A DNA stretch of 64,000 nucleotides from Jaltomata sinuosa (Eukaryota > Streptophyta > Magnoliopsida > Solanales > Solanaceae): the NCBI GenBank assembly GCA_003996215.1, contig QJPP01000282.1:1-64000 (forward strand), written 5' to 3'. The translations under genes were made by a program, and so were the position numbers. Within the stretch, counting starts at the first letter, position 1. Every line of letters starts with the position of its first letter. The notes under the pieces are model-generated. The model was not told the origin of the DNA and did not search any database. It saw only the letters and a program-made list of their open reading frames with translations. This document shows, piece by piece, positions 44,993 through 56,015 of the stretch.

Positions 44993-45891
44993 GGAGAATT
45001 TTCGTATATATACAAAAAAGTAATTAGTTTTTAATAAATATAGCCATGTTTTTATTTACAAAAAAAATAGCCACAAAGTCAAAAATATGCGCGATTTAGC
45101 CACGGTCAACTCGTGGTTAAATGGTATAAAAACCGTGGCTAAATGGCCAGATTTTTTTTTTGGTAACTAATAATTTTATTAATCACTAAGGAAAATTCAT
45201 ATATAACTTCTCAAACATTGTATATATAATATGTATGTAATGTATCAATATTGTATAAATTATTATATAGTGTATATATAATGTAACGGTATTATATAAA
45301 TAATATATAAATATGTATTGATATTGTATAAACGTGTATTGATCTTGTATAAATAGTTATGTAATATATTAATATTGTATAAATGGTGTATATATATATA
45401 TATATATATATATAACTATGTATCAAAGATATATATACATCCATATACGTTTTTTGTACTATATTTATACATTAGATTATATGTACATCATTTTAATGTT
45501 TCAAGTCTTCTTATATTATTCACTCAAAAATATTCACATTTCCTATATATTAAATTTTAAAATCAAGCTTTAAATAAATTTTAATTAACATTAAATAAAA
45601 GATGTGGGGGAGAAAGAGAAAAAATAAAAGAAAATAAAATAAAACAAAAAGAGCAAGACCACTAGAACACTAAAATAATGAATTTTTTTTTAAAAAGAGA
45701 GAAATATATGTAGAAAAAAAAAGCATGATAAGTGGCAAAGAAGAAGATGCCAACACGGACAGAGGTAATGCCTCAAATTTAAATGCCAACACAGGTAATG
45801 GCCAACTTTGGTAATATATGAGTTATTTTTTAAAGTGGGCTATTTTTTATGTAAAAGATTTAACTCAACGGACATTTTTTCTAATTTTCCC
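44993..45891. mobile_element. Mutator-like non-autonomous element 2 (899 bp)
   Basis: Both sides carry the 9-bp duplication TTTGTTATA (44984-44992 and 45892-45900). The left end is GGAGAATTTTCG and the right end, in reverse, GGGAAAATTAG: short and imperfect terminal repeats. The interior is AT-rich with a TA microsatellite and an AAATAGCCA/TGGCTA style common in plant MITEs. No transposase frame. Confidence 0.72.
45389..45414. repeat. (TA)13 microsatellite
   Basis: Pure TA run within the Mutator-like element 2. Confidence 0.95.
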
Positions 45892-45935
45892 TTTGTTATA
45901 CTCAGAGATCATCATAGAATGGTTTAGAGCCTTGA

Positions 45936-46285
45936 TATGTCCTTTTTTAGGGTGAACGAGCCCGAGTGTCTCTTTTAGGGCGGACGAACTCGAATATCCC
46001 TTTTTAGAGTGGACGAGCCCAACTGTCCATTTTTAGGACGGACGATCCCAATTATCCATTTTAGGGCGGACGAGCCCAATAGTCCATTCTTAGGGCAGAC
46101 GAGCCCAAATGTCCATTTTTAGGGCAAATGAGCCCAATAGTCCATTCTTAGGGAGGACGATCCCAATATTCATTTTTAGGGCGAATGGGCTCAATTGTCC
46201 GTTTTTAGGGCGGACGAGCCCAAATATCCATTTTCAGGGCGGACGAGCCCAAATGTCTATTTTTAGGGCTGACGAGCCCAATGGT
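45936..46285. repeat. 30-bp tandem repeat, about twelve units, in J
   Basis: Unit on the plus strand: GTCCATTTTTAGGGCGGACG then AGCCCAAT. Period is 29-30 bp, with point differences between units. Because 30 is divisible by three, one phase stays open for 64 codons, which is not taken as a gene. Confidence 0.92.
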
Positions 46286-47189
46286 AGCTCAATTCATATA
46301 TAAAATTCGGGCACAAACATAATCTCAAAGACAGATGTAATCTCGGGCTCAAATATGATCTCGGGCTTACACCCAAAGAGTAATTTCAGGCTCAACTATA
46401 AATTTGGGCTCAAAAATATGAATTCAAATATAAACTCGGGCTCAATTGTAAACTCCGGCTCAGCTATAAACAAAGGTGAGGAGATAGAGTAGCTTAGCTC
46501 CTTTTCATGTTGGAGATGCGATAGGTGCTTCTGTTGATACTGATTATTCAACTATTGCGAAGCGGTTTCTGCATTTGTATACGTTATTTCTGCATTCAAA
46601 GGAAATTGTTAGTTTTAAAAGAAAGGTTGTTTCATACCTTTGCTTGTTTTTGACTCCTTGTTGTTGTTTTCCACGTCATCATGATGAAATTTTTGAGGAC
46701 CCCTCAAAAATTTCTGCCCCAGTTCAGAATATAAAATATATTTTGTACTTTCTTGTGAATCAAAATGTTAACGATTTGTGAAATTTTGAGGTTCTCTCAA
46801 AATTCTGCCCCTGTTTTAACTTATGAAGCTTTATGTTCCTGCTTCACTCAAATAAAGTTGTCAGTTCAAAAGAAAGTGATTGTCTTATATTTGAACATTG
46901 AGGTTCGACTTTAAATCCGTCTTTGTCATTATTGAAGTCATGAAATGGGCCAAAATAACTTAGGTTCATCGAAGAGTCTTGTCAAAAATTGATACGATTT
47001 AGGTATGGCGGAAAAAAAATTATTAGATTGAGACCAGACTCAATAATGAGTTGCCTACGTATCCAAATGGAAGTCAGGTCAAACATAGTTCATGAGTACA
47101 AATAAGGAAAAAACAAAAATAGGAAATTTATTGATAAGGGTGGACAAATAGAGAGAGATGACACTTTGCTTATGGTGGTCTTATCCTTC

Positions 47190-48555
47190 TCAATTCCTTT
47201 GATGTACTTTACGCTTTCTTATCAAATGTCTTGGGATGATTTCTATTGGATCACCTTGAATGATGACTGTACCTGTAGTAGTGTCAGAGATGCTGCTTAG
47301 TGGCCCTTGTTGCACTATAACCTTCCTTTTATCAATCAAATCTTGAATCTTATACCTGAATGCTGGACATTCCTCAATATCATGACCTTGAATATTGGAA
47401 TGATATGCACACATTTTAAATGAATCAAAATTTGAAGGTGGATATTTAGAAACCCATCCTTTCTTAGGTTTCAAGATTCCTTGAGCGTACAATCTTTGAA
47501 ATATACTTATCAGAGGTTCGGTTAGTGGGGTAAGAGTGCGAGATTTGCTCTCCTTTGACTGATGAGCATTGGATGGTATTGGATAAGTTTGTCGTTGGGC
47601 ATCATGTTGGTAAGAATCTGGATATTGAAAATCTGGTGGGTTATGAAGCTGGGAGTGCGCTTTATAGGAGTCAAACACGGTATATGCTTGCTGGACACCT
47701 TGAGGGTCTATTGTTCGAGGTGAGGTGGTTGAGACTTTTTCTTCCTTCTCATCCCAAGGATTTTCTGATGTTGCAGTAGCGTCAATAATTCTTCCTGTCC
47801 GAATTTCATATTCCAATTCTTTTCCAATTCAAATTAAACTGGCAAAATTATCAAAGCTCATGAAGAACAAGGATTTATAAAATAGACCATTTAGTGATTG
47901 GATGAAGATTTGAATTAAATCCTTTTCAGACAGTGAATGACATATTCTAGAAGCTTCCAATCTCCATCGCATTACATACTCCTCAAAAGATTCATGGACC
48001 ATTTTCTTTACTTCGAGCAAATTCGTTATTGTTGAACCAATCTTGATGTTGAACTTATATTGCTCTATAAAATCTCGAGCCATATCTTTTCATGTAAACT
48101 ATTTAATGAAGTCTTGCTTGGTGTACCACGTAAAAGCTATTCCCGACAAACTTAGAATAAATAGTCTCATTAACAGAGCTTCATCATGTCCAATTCCAAT
48201 TAATCTACCACAAAAGTCTTTCAAATGCTCGACTTGGTCTCCTTGTCCATTAAAAATATTAAATATTAGAATCATGTATCCTGACGGCAGTTCAACATTC
48301 GGATGCAAACACAAGTTCTCATACTTTAGGTTCGGAACGTTCTTGGAATATAACTTTTCATCTACAATCTTCTCCAAGTCACAAGTTTTTTTGTGCAGCA
48401 TAGTCATGTATCACCACTTTTTGTAAAGTGCCAAAATTAGTGTGTGCCAAAGAGATCTATTGTGGAATCGAATGAGAAGTTGTGGTCAAAAAGGTACTTT
48501 GTGTTGGGTGAGAAACAAGGTTTGTATTAAGAGGAGGATCAGAATGGTTGGACAT
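47190..48555 (-). pseudogene. Tat/Ogre-like gag, copy 2 of element J
   Basis: Possible start Met at 48555 (MSNHSDPPL). After a stop, the gag core follows: YENLCLHPNVELPSGY near 48325, FTWYTKQDF near 48110, SFEEYVMRWRLEASRI near 47970, then a C-terminal part with the zinc-type motif C-x2-H-x4-GH-x4-C (CAYHSNIQGHDIEEC, near 47410-47365), followed by KIQDLID. It ends PRHLIRKRKVHQRN at 47190. In-frame stops are at about 48096 and 47826. In the family, gag is the RNA-binding coat protein. Confidence 0.82.
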
Positions 48556-49191
48556 GTTTGCAGACTCTCAGTCGATTCAATGTTCAAATGCTAGACAACC
48601 TTTAAGCAAGATAAATCAAGCATGAAATTAACATATAGCATAAATAAGCTTAAGACATTAATAATAATAGAAATAATAGTAATAAAAATTATGATAAAAA
48701 ATAATAATAAAATACTAAACAAAAGACACTTGCAAAAGGCTCTAGATTGGAAAAACGAATGAAGACTAGGACTTAATGAGCGATTTTTTTAGGCACAAAG
48801 GTTTGAGCTTCTAACGCACGAAACATACAATAGTGATAGAATTTATGCTTTCAAACGATCGGCACGATACTCGACGAATGCGAAATTTGAAAGATAAGAA
48901 ATTTATAGAAGATGAACAAGGTCGACTTATGTTGAACACTAGAGCTTTGTCCTTCATATCACTTTGCCAATCAATCCAATTTTAAAGATCAACTATATAT
49001 CATAAAATAAGGAGAAATGAAAATTTTATTATGATGAGACCGAACTCATTAAATGAGCGCCTATGTATCCCTCTTATAGGGGAATCAGGTCAGCCGTAGT
49101 TCATAATACAAAGGAAATTAAACAAAAAAAATCTAGATAGATCAAAACATATGAAAATGATAGTCTTGCAAATTATGAGATGATGTCTTCA
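48556..49191 (-). other. Spacer between the two gag copies of J
   Basis: Non-coding and AT-rich in the middle (ATAATAATA runs at 48660-48720). Near 49030-49110 lies a third copy of the GAGACC...ACTCAT...GCCTATGTATCC block that also follows gag copy 2. No LTR end or primer site is seen, so there is no sign of a second element boundary. Confidence 0.5.
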
Positions 49192-50275
49192 TTAATCACG
49201 CCTTTTCTTCAAGTGCCTTGTTTCCAACTTCACTGAGTCTCCATTCAAAGTGATAACCTCAGTTGAGATGCTGCATTCCTCCCTTGATTTTCTTTTCTTT
49301 ACCTCGACCTCTTGGTTTAGTTGTCTGGCCATAAGGATAAGTTGTGGTAGACTGCGGATAAGACACTGGAATGTAGTTTGATATTGGGAGAACAAGTGAA
49401 GGTGGGTACCAAATAGTTTGAGGATAAGATCTCGGGATGGATTGAGGATAACATGCTTGACCGTAATTTGGTGCTGGAATAATTTCTGGAGATGAATACC
49501 ATATCAATTGAGGGCGAGGCCTTTTCACTATCTTTCCATTGTTTATCAAATTTTGTATTCTCCCTTCAATTGGCGGCATTCATTTGTGTCATGGCCTGAC
49601 ATACCAGAATGAAAAGCACAATGCTTACTTGGGTCAAAGAAAGGACTTGAAGGGTAATACAAACCACCAAACTTAGGTTTCAGGATTCCACTTGACCTCA
49701 ACATCTCAAAAGTGAGCGAAGGCAGCTCATCTAAGAAAGGCATGACTCGAAAGTGTTTTATTTCATGTTTTGAAGGTCTTGCTTTCTCGTCGATGACTTT
49801 CTTTCCTTTATCTTTGGATTGTGGGCCAACTTTATCATGCATTTCAATCTCTTCCGCAAATTTTCTCTTTAGCTTCTTATCAAACTGCTCGACGAAGTCT
49901 ACAGCTAAATTGTCCTAACATATCCATTTGCTCACATCCTTTTCTGCGTCCTAAATCAAAGTTGTCCCTAATAATGACCTAACAAAAAGCTTCACCTTAA
50001 TATTGTTACCTTGATCAATAGGGTAAAGCTCATCAAGATATGCCTTTAAGTGAGAGTGAGGGTCTCCAGACCCATCATACAACAGAAAATTCAAGCTTCT
50101 TTTTGTATTCTTGCTTTCTTTCCATGACTTGACCCCCTTACTCGTCTCTGGTTGTTGTGTGGACCTCGCTTGACAGTCGAGAACTTTTCCTTCTCTTTCT
50201 TTTCCCATACTTATTTTTGTCAACCCATCAAGTGCTTTTTGTAGTGCAAGTGAATGCAAACTCGGAGAGCCTTGT
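49192..50275 (-). pseudogene. Tat/Ogre-like gag, copy 1 of element J, C-terminal part
   Basis: Continues the gag whose N-terminus is at 60242-59942, beyond K. Signatures: FLLYDGSGDPHSHLKAYLDE near 50095, FVRSLLGTTLI, then LDELPSLTFEMLRSSGILKP, the zinc-type motif CAFHSGMSGHDTNEC (near 49622-49578), a Pro/Tyr-rich part (YGQACYPQSIPRSYPQ), and an end ETRHLKKRRD that resembles the end of copy 2. Stops and two frame changes (near 49940 and 49560) break it. Confidence 0.8.
50271..50275. other. Left target-site duplication of element K (CTTGT)
   Basis: CTTGT here and at 59942-59946 bracket K once the left LTR terminus is read as TATCACGATCC, a mutated TGTCACGACCC. Confidence 0.85.
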
Positions 50276-51129
50276 TATCACGATCCAGACCGCCGTGAGT
50301 GGCACTTACCCAACCCCCTGCGTGAGCAAACCATCATTTCCCTGAACTTAACCATTCTAACATCTCAAAACCAAGTGCGAAAAAAAAACTAGCATTCAAT
50401 AAATAAGGAAAATACTTCATTAACATTAACCTGCAGAAATTACCCCCTAAAATTTAAAAGTCGCAGTACCCAACAATCTACCAATGTCTAGAGTACAGGG
50501 ATGAAACCCCAAAACATAAAGAAAATAGTTTAATCCCGAAACAAATGGGCTACAACTCTAAAGATAGGTCCAAGGCAGCTTGATCGAAAAACTCACCCTT
50601 GAAGTCTGGAACGCTGGTAATACAGATGAGGTCGCGTCTCAGCCGCTTGAAGATTACATGTACTCACAAGAAAGACAAGCAAGTGCAGTATCAGTACACC
50701 ACCACTGTGTACTGGTAGGATTATCACCCAGTTTCCAAATAAACAGTGTATAAGCAGTACAACAATATCAAGTAAAATGTATGGAAAACATGCAACAATA
50801 CTAACAGGCTCCCTTAGACTACAAGTCTCTGCCTAACTTGTTTCCGCATGAAATCCATCCTTAGTAGTCATAAGCAACAGTCAGATACACATAACCATCC
50901 TTTCTGCCTAGCCCGGACCCACCCTGGGATCCCCTCTGGACAACATCTAAGTATTAACAGATAACCCAGCCTAAACCAAGACCAATTCAACAGATATAAC
51001 AGAATTCCTGGTCACTCAAGGACCAGCAGTCAATATCACAATTCAACAAACAGCCCGGTTCACTCACGAAACCAATATCAGTCAATGCAATGCAATCAAT
51101 AACAATGCAATGATACAAAAAAATAAACC

Positions 51130-51275
51130 CATACCAGGCATGGTACCCGAGCCAACCGTTAGTAATTCATACCAGGCGTGGTACCCGAGCCAACTATTTG
51201 TTATACTTGTACCAGGCGTGGTACCCGTGCCAATCGTTAGTATACCTGTACCAGGCGTGGTACTCGAGCTAATCG
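51130..51275 (-). repeat. GTACC hairpin minisatellite, four units, 3' LTR of K
   Basis: Same unit as in the 5' LTR at 58558-58705; copy number is equal in the two LTRs. Confidence 0.9.
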
Positions 51276-52010
51276 AATGTCAATAATCCACAGTCAAATA
51301 ATGAACACACAACTTATAAACCAACAAGTACACACCGTTCAACTCAATGACTGTAAAACAGAACTCTTAGACATTCTACACAATCCCTCTAAGCAATGCA
51401 ATTCATACAACTACTTAGATAAGAGCACAAGAACATACAACATTCACAGGAATCGTAAGCCATCACCTACCTCAAAATGATCCAAGCTCTACTCAACCCA
51501 AGATTTCCCGTGTTTTGGGTTCCTTTCTCGTTCTTGGTCTAAAATAACATAAAGTACATGAAATTAACAAACAAGGCCTGCACATTACCCGGATTATAGC
51601 GAATCCCAAAACCCCAGGCCACCTTTGATCATTCCACCCTTTTTCCTGAGCGTTCCACCGTTAATTTCCCTAGTTCTATCATTTTTATTGATAAAAATAG
51701 AGAATTTAACAACCTATGATCATAATATCTTACTTTTAACAACACCCAAGAACATTCATGTCTAGAATTCCCCTTCTTCCCCGGATTCTACCATTCCTAG
51801 GTTATTCCAACCTTCCCCCAAGTTCCCTCCTAGAAATTCTACCACATAGGAAAAGTATTACGAAGATTGGAGAGTAGAAACCTTAACTTACGGCAGAAAA
51901 CAATGGAAAAATTGAGGGGAAACGCATGGAATCGCCTTGCCCTTCTCCTAAAACAAAATTGTGAAAACTGAATGTTTTGGGGAATATTTCAGCTTTAATT
52001 CCCATCGAGC

Positions 52011-52162
52011 CCGCTATAGCGGTCCACTCCGCTATAGCGGTTCTGCTGTAGCGTAGTTGCCCGCTATGGTAGAGGCTGACCGACGTTGACTTCCGTTGTA
52101 GCGATAATTTTTCCACTATGGCGGAGGTCGCTACAGTGAAGTGTCAACCGCTATAGAGGTTG
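52011..52162. repeat. CCGCTATAGCGG palindrome cluster, 3' LTR of K
   Basis: About seven copies or variants, aligned with those at 59439-59590. Confidence 0.85.
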
Positions 52163-52513
52163 ACACGGGATAGAAAGTCATAAAACCTCCAAAATCAATC
52201 CATTTTACAACACACTTATTTTCTCGAAGTCCCAAAATAACCCATTCACGTCAACCTCAATTTTGGGAGTTCTACTTACCCAAATTCGATTTCAAAAACT
52301 CCCCCGGACTCCATTATGTGTTAGCTACGAGGAAAACTAGCTCAGCACAAGACATCCAACCCTATCCTTACCTTGATGGACCTAGACTATGCCTCACTCC
52401 TAAATCGGGCAAGACTAGCCTAGCCCAGAATTTCAAACCCCAAAATCCAGAGTTTTCTAACTCTAAAACTTGGCACAATTGGACTACCCATAATGATGGA
52501 CTCGGTCGTTACA

Positions 52514-53864
52514 ACAGATACCAATTTACTCATCGTTCATCCCCCAACGATCAAACCCAAATTTACGGAAATAAAAGAAGGAAAGTGTAGTACCTGAATT
52601 CTCAACAATTGAGGGTACTTGTCCTACATGTCCTTCTTGGATTCCCAAGTGGCTTCCTCAACCGAACGATGCCTCCACTGAACCTTTACCATATGAATCA
52701 CCTTTTTCCTCAACCTCTGGACATTCCGGGCAAGAATCAAGATTGGTTCCTCTTCATAATGAAGATCTTTATAGAAAAGAACCTCATCCCACTTGATGAT
52801 GTAGTCCCCATCCCCATGGTATCGCTTAAGCATGGATATATGAAATACCGGATGAACGCCCGACAAACTGGGTGGCAGTTCTAACTTGTAAACCACTGGC
52901 CACACAATCTCAATAACTTCAAACGAACTGATAAATCGAGGGTTAAGCTTGCCCTTCTTACCAAACTGCATAACTCCCTTTATTGGTGACACTTTCAACA
53001 ATACTTGTTCACCAACCTAAAATTCCATGTCCCGGACCTTGCAATCTGCATATTCCTTCTGCCTGCTTTGGGCAGCCAACAAATTGGCTTGAATGCCCCT
53101 TACCTTTTCCTGCGCTTCCTTTACTAGTTCCACTCCGTTAAAGGCTTTACATCGCCTTCCTCAAACCACCCAACCAGTGATCTGTAGCTCCTCCCATACA
53201 ATGCCTCGAATGGTGCCATGTCAATACTGGAGTGATAACTATTGTTGTATGAGAATTCACACAACGGTAGAAACTGATCCCAATGACCCCTGATGTACAT
53301 CACACATGCTCTTAGCATGTCCTCCAATACCTGGATCATCCTATCTGACTGACCATCAGTCTGAGGATGGAAGGTTGTGCTAAAAGTGAGTTATGTACCC
53401 AACTCTTCATGTAGCTTGCCCCAGAACTTGGAAGTAAACTGCGTACCCCTGTCTGAAATGATGGACAGTGGTACCCCATGCAATCTCACAATCTCCTTCA
53501 CGTAGATTTTAGACAATTGCTGTGAATTGTAATCTACCCTGACCGGAATGAAATGAGAGGACTTGGTCATCCTGTCAACAATAACCCAAATTGAGTCATA
53601 CTTCCCCAGTGTCTTGGGAAGACCTACCACGAAATCCATGGTTATCCTTTCTCACTTCCACTCTGGAATTAGCATTCTCTGAAGTAGTCCTGCAGGTCTC
53701 TGGTGTTCATACTTTACTTGCTGGCAGTTCTAACATTTGGACACAAAATCAACTATGCCCCATTTCATCCCGGGACACCAGTAACATTGCCTTAATTTCC
53801 TGTACATTTTAGTCACACCCGGATAAATTGAGTACCGCGAACCATGAGCTTCTGTCAAGATTTT
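52514..53864 (-). pseudogene. Integrase and chromodomain of element K
   Basis: From about 53860 down: zinc domain (SRYSIYPGVTKMYRKL to NCQQVK, with its first Cys pair broken by a stop at about 53732), catalytic core with D in MDFVVGL (about 53637), D in SDRGTQFTS (about 53455) and E in the region before MIQVLEDM, where the motif reads QSDRM, so the glutamate is replaced by aspartate. Then YNNSYHSSIDMAPFEALYG, the tail GKLNPRFISSFEVI and HPVFHISMLKRY, and the chromodomain VKVQWRHRSVEEATWE near 52690. Breaks lie near 53640, 53390, 53124 and 53001. The stretch 52514-52600 is non-coding with no clear polypurine tract. Confidence 0.9.
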
Positions 53865-54725
53865 CTAAATTATATCATCAACACAAGGAACACAAATCCT
53901 TCCCCTAAAATTCAACACTCCGCCAGAGTCTAGAGTGACATCTCCGGATTCCCCGGATATTACCTTACCTCGAAGCTTACTCAGTTTCGAATCCTGAAAC
54001 TGTTTGGCCTTTATTTCCTCTATGAAAGTGGCTTTGACCTCAATACTGGCCAACAAACCACCCTGTTCTGAAACCCCCAAGTGCATGAACTTGGCCTCTA
54101 AAGCCCGAATTTCCTTGGCTAGTGGTCGTTTGGACACCCCCAAATAAGCCAAACTACCCATGCTAACTGTCTTCCGGCTCAGCGCGTCTGCCACCACATT
54201 AGCCTTACCCGGATGGTATTGAATAATCACATCATAGTCCTTCAATAACTCCATCTACCTCTTCTGCCTCAGATTCAAATCCTTCTGAGTGAACACATCC
54301 TGCAGACTGCGATGATCAGTGAATACTTCACACTTGACACCATAAAGATAGTGTCTCCAAATCTTTAGTGCAAAAACCACCGCTGCCAACTCTAAGTCGT
54401 GAGTCGGGTAATTCCTCTCATGCACCTTCAACTTCATGGATGCATAGGCTATCACATTCTTATCCTGCATCAACACACCACCCAAACCAAAATGTGAAGT
54501 ATCACAGTAAACAATAAAGTCTTTACCTTCGATCGGTAAGGAAAATATAGGAGTCGTGGTCAAAAGTGTCTTGAGCTTTTGAAAGCTCTCCTCGCACTTG
54601 TCGGACCACACGAATGGTACATCTTTCTGTGTCAACCTGGTCAGGTGAGTAGCGATAGAAGAAAAATCCTTAACAAACCTCCGGTAGTACCCTTCGAGCC
54701 CAACAAAACTCCTCACCTCAGTCAC
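53865..54725 (-). pseudogene. RNase H domain and linker of element K
   Basis: Starts with the RT thumb end (VRSFVGLEGYYRRFVKDFS near 54715). The RNase H signatures are IVYCDTSHFGLGGVLMQ near 54510, HERNYPTHDLELAAVVFALK near 54425, and FTDHRSLQ near 54310, with catalytic acidic residues in place. A TAG replaces a Trp codon just before MELLKDYDVIIQYHPGKAN (54254), then ADALSRK. The frame stays open through the linker to 53865. Confidence 0.9.
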
Positions 54726-54740
54726 AGAGCTAGGCCGGGC

Positions 54741-55345
54741 CTAACTCTTGACTGCTTTAATTTTCTGGGGGTATACCATCACCTCCTGTTCTGACACTAC
54801 GTGCCCCAAAAATGCAACTGAAGTCAACCAAAACTCACACTTAGTGAATGTTGCATAAAGTTTTTGGTGTCTCAATATATCCAGCACAATACAAAGATGG
54901 TTAGCATGCTCCTCCCTACTCTTAGAGTAGATCAAACTATCATCGATAAACACAATTATGAAGGAATCCAAATACGACTTAAATACCCCATTCATCAAAC
55001 TAATGAATGCTGCCAGCGCATTGGTCAAACCAAACGACATTACTAGAAACTTGTAATACCCATACCGAGTTCGAAAAGCAGTTTTCAGAATGTCCTCAGG
55101 CCTAATCTTTAACTGATGGTACCCCAACCTCAAGTCAATTTTCGAAAATATTGATATATCCTGAAGTTGGTCAAACAAATCGTCTATACGGGGAAGGGGT
55201 ACTTATTCTGGATGGTCACCTTGTTCAACTGTCTATAGTCTATGCACATTTGCATACTACCATCCTTCTTCTTTACAAACATAACTGGAGCACTCCAAGG
55301 CGAAGCACTGGGATGTATAAATCCCTTATCGAGGAGTTCCTGCAG
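54741..55345 (-). pseudogene. Reverse transcriptase of element K
   Basis: Fingers: VKKKDGSMQMCIDYRQLNKV near 55275-55215 (in another phase), then SKIDLRLGYHQLKIRPEDI near 55140, MSFGLTNALAAFI near 55040, and the catalytic box VFIDDSLIYS near 54955-54925, in which both aspartates are kept. CEFWLTSVAFLGHVVS follows. A frame change near 55180-55350 and a stop at about 54738 break the domain. Active-site residues survive, but the polyprotein does not. Confidence 0.9.
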
Positions 55346-55352
55346 CTGAGTC

Positions 55353-56003
55353 TTAAGTTCCCTTAAACTCTTCCGGAGTCATACGATACAGAGGAATGGA
55401 AATGGGATGAGTGCCTGGCTCCAAATCAATACAGAAATCTATGTCCCTGTCCGGAGGCATACCAGGCAGGTCCGCTGGAAAAACCTCTAAAAATTCAGAA
55501 ACCACCAGAACTGACTCAATAGACGGGGACTCCACGCTATCATCCAGAAGATGAGCCAAGAAGGCTAGACACCCCCTCCTCACTAGCTTTCTAGCCCGAA
55601 CGAATGATATTATCTTAACTGGCTTAAGCCTGTACACACCGTCCCACTCTAGTCTATCCTTACTCGGAATCTCTAGAGCCACAGTCTTGGTGTTACAGTT
55701 CAACACAGCATGATAAGGAGAAAGCCAGGTCATACCCAAGATAATGTCAAAATCAGCCATATCCAGAATTACCAAGTCTACCCAAGTATGCAACCCCACA
55801 AACACCACAGAACAGTCATGATAAACATGAGTCACAATCACAGACTCTCCAACCGGGGTAGAAACGTGGATAGGGTAATCAAGGATATCACAATTTAGAT
55901 CCAGACCCAACACAAAAGTCATAGACACATAAGAATACGTAGAACCTGGGTCAAATAATATCGAAGCCATTTTATCGCAGACAAGAATGGTACTTGTGAT
56001 CAC
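55353..56003 (-). pseudogene. Aspartic protease of element K
   Basis: Open for 216 codons. Active site SILFDPGSTYSYVS near 55960, STPVGESVI near 55860, flap-end motif DFDIILGMTWLS near 55750, then the linker to reverse transcriptase, VSEFLEVFPADLPGMPPDRD near 55470. It is separated from gag by a stop at about 56013 (TAA where the family has a Gln codon). Confidence 0.9.
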
Positions 56004-56015
56004 TGCATCAGAGGC

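Larger units (their letters stand above)
44352..47189 (-). other. Repetitive 3' region of element J
   Basis: Non-coding. Holds three copies of a hairpin followed by CTGCCCC (44891-44922, 46692-46722, 46780-46812), two copies of a GAGAC...GCCTAC(A/G)TATC block (44485-44545, 47030-47095), the 30-bp tandem repeat at 45936-46285, and GGGCTCAA(A/C)(T/A)AT-type short repeats at 46300-46480. The Mutator-like element 2 is inserted at 44993. Confidence 0.6.
50276..52513 (-). repeat. 3' LTR of element K (2238 bp)
   Basis: Minus strand starts TGTAACGACCGAG (52513); its last bases read GGATCGTGATA, with the terminal CA changed to TA. It has a palindrome cluster (52162-52011), a GTACC hairpin repeat of four units (51275-51130), and a disrupted donor-like site near 51890 (GTAAGTTAAGG in place of AAAGTAAGG). 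Confidence 0.93.

Noticed and set aside
48660..48720. ATAATAATA-rich stretch as a possible MITE or origin.
   Set aside because: No inverted ends or target duplication were found around it.
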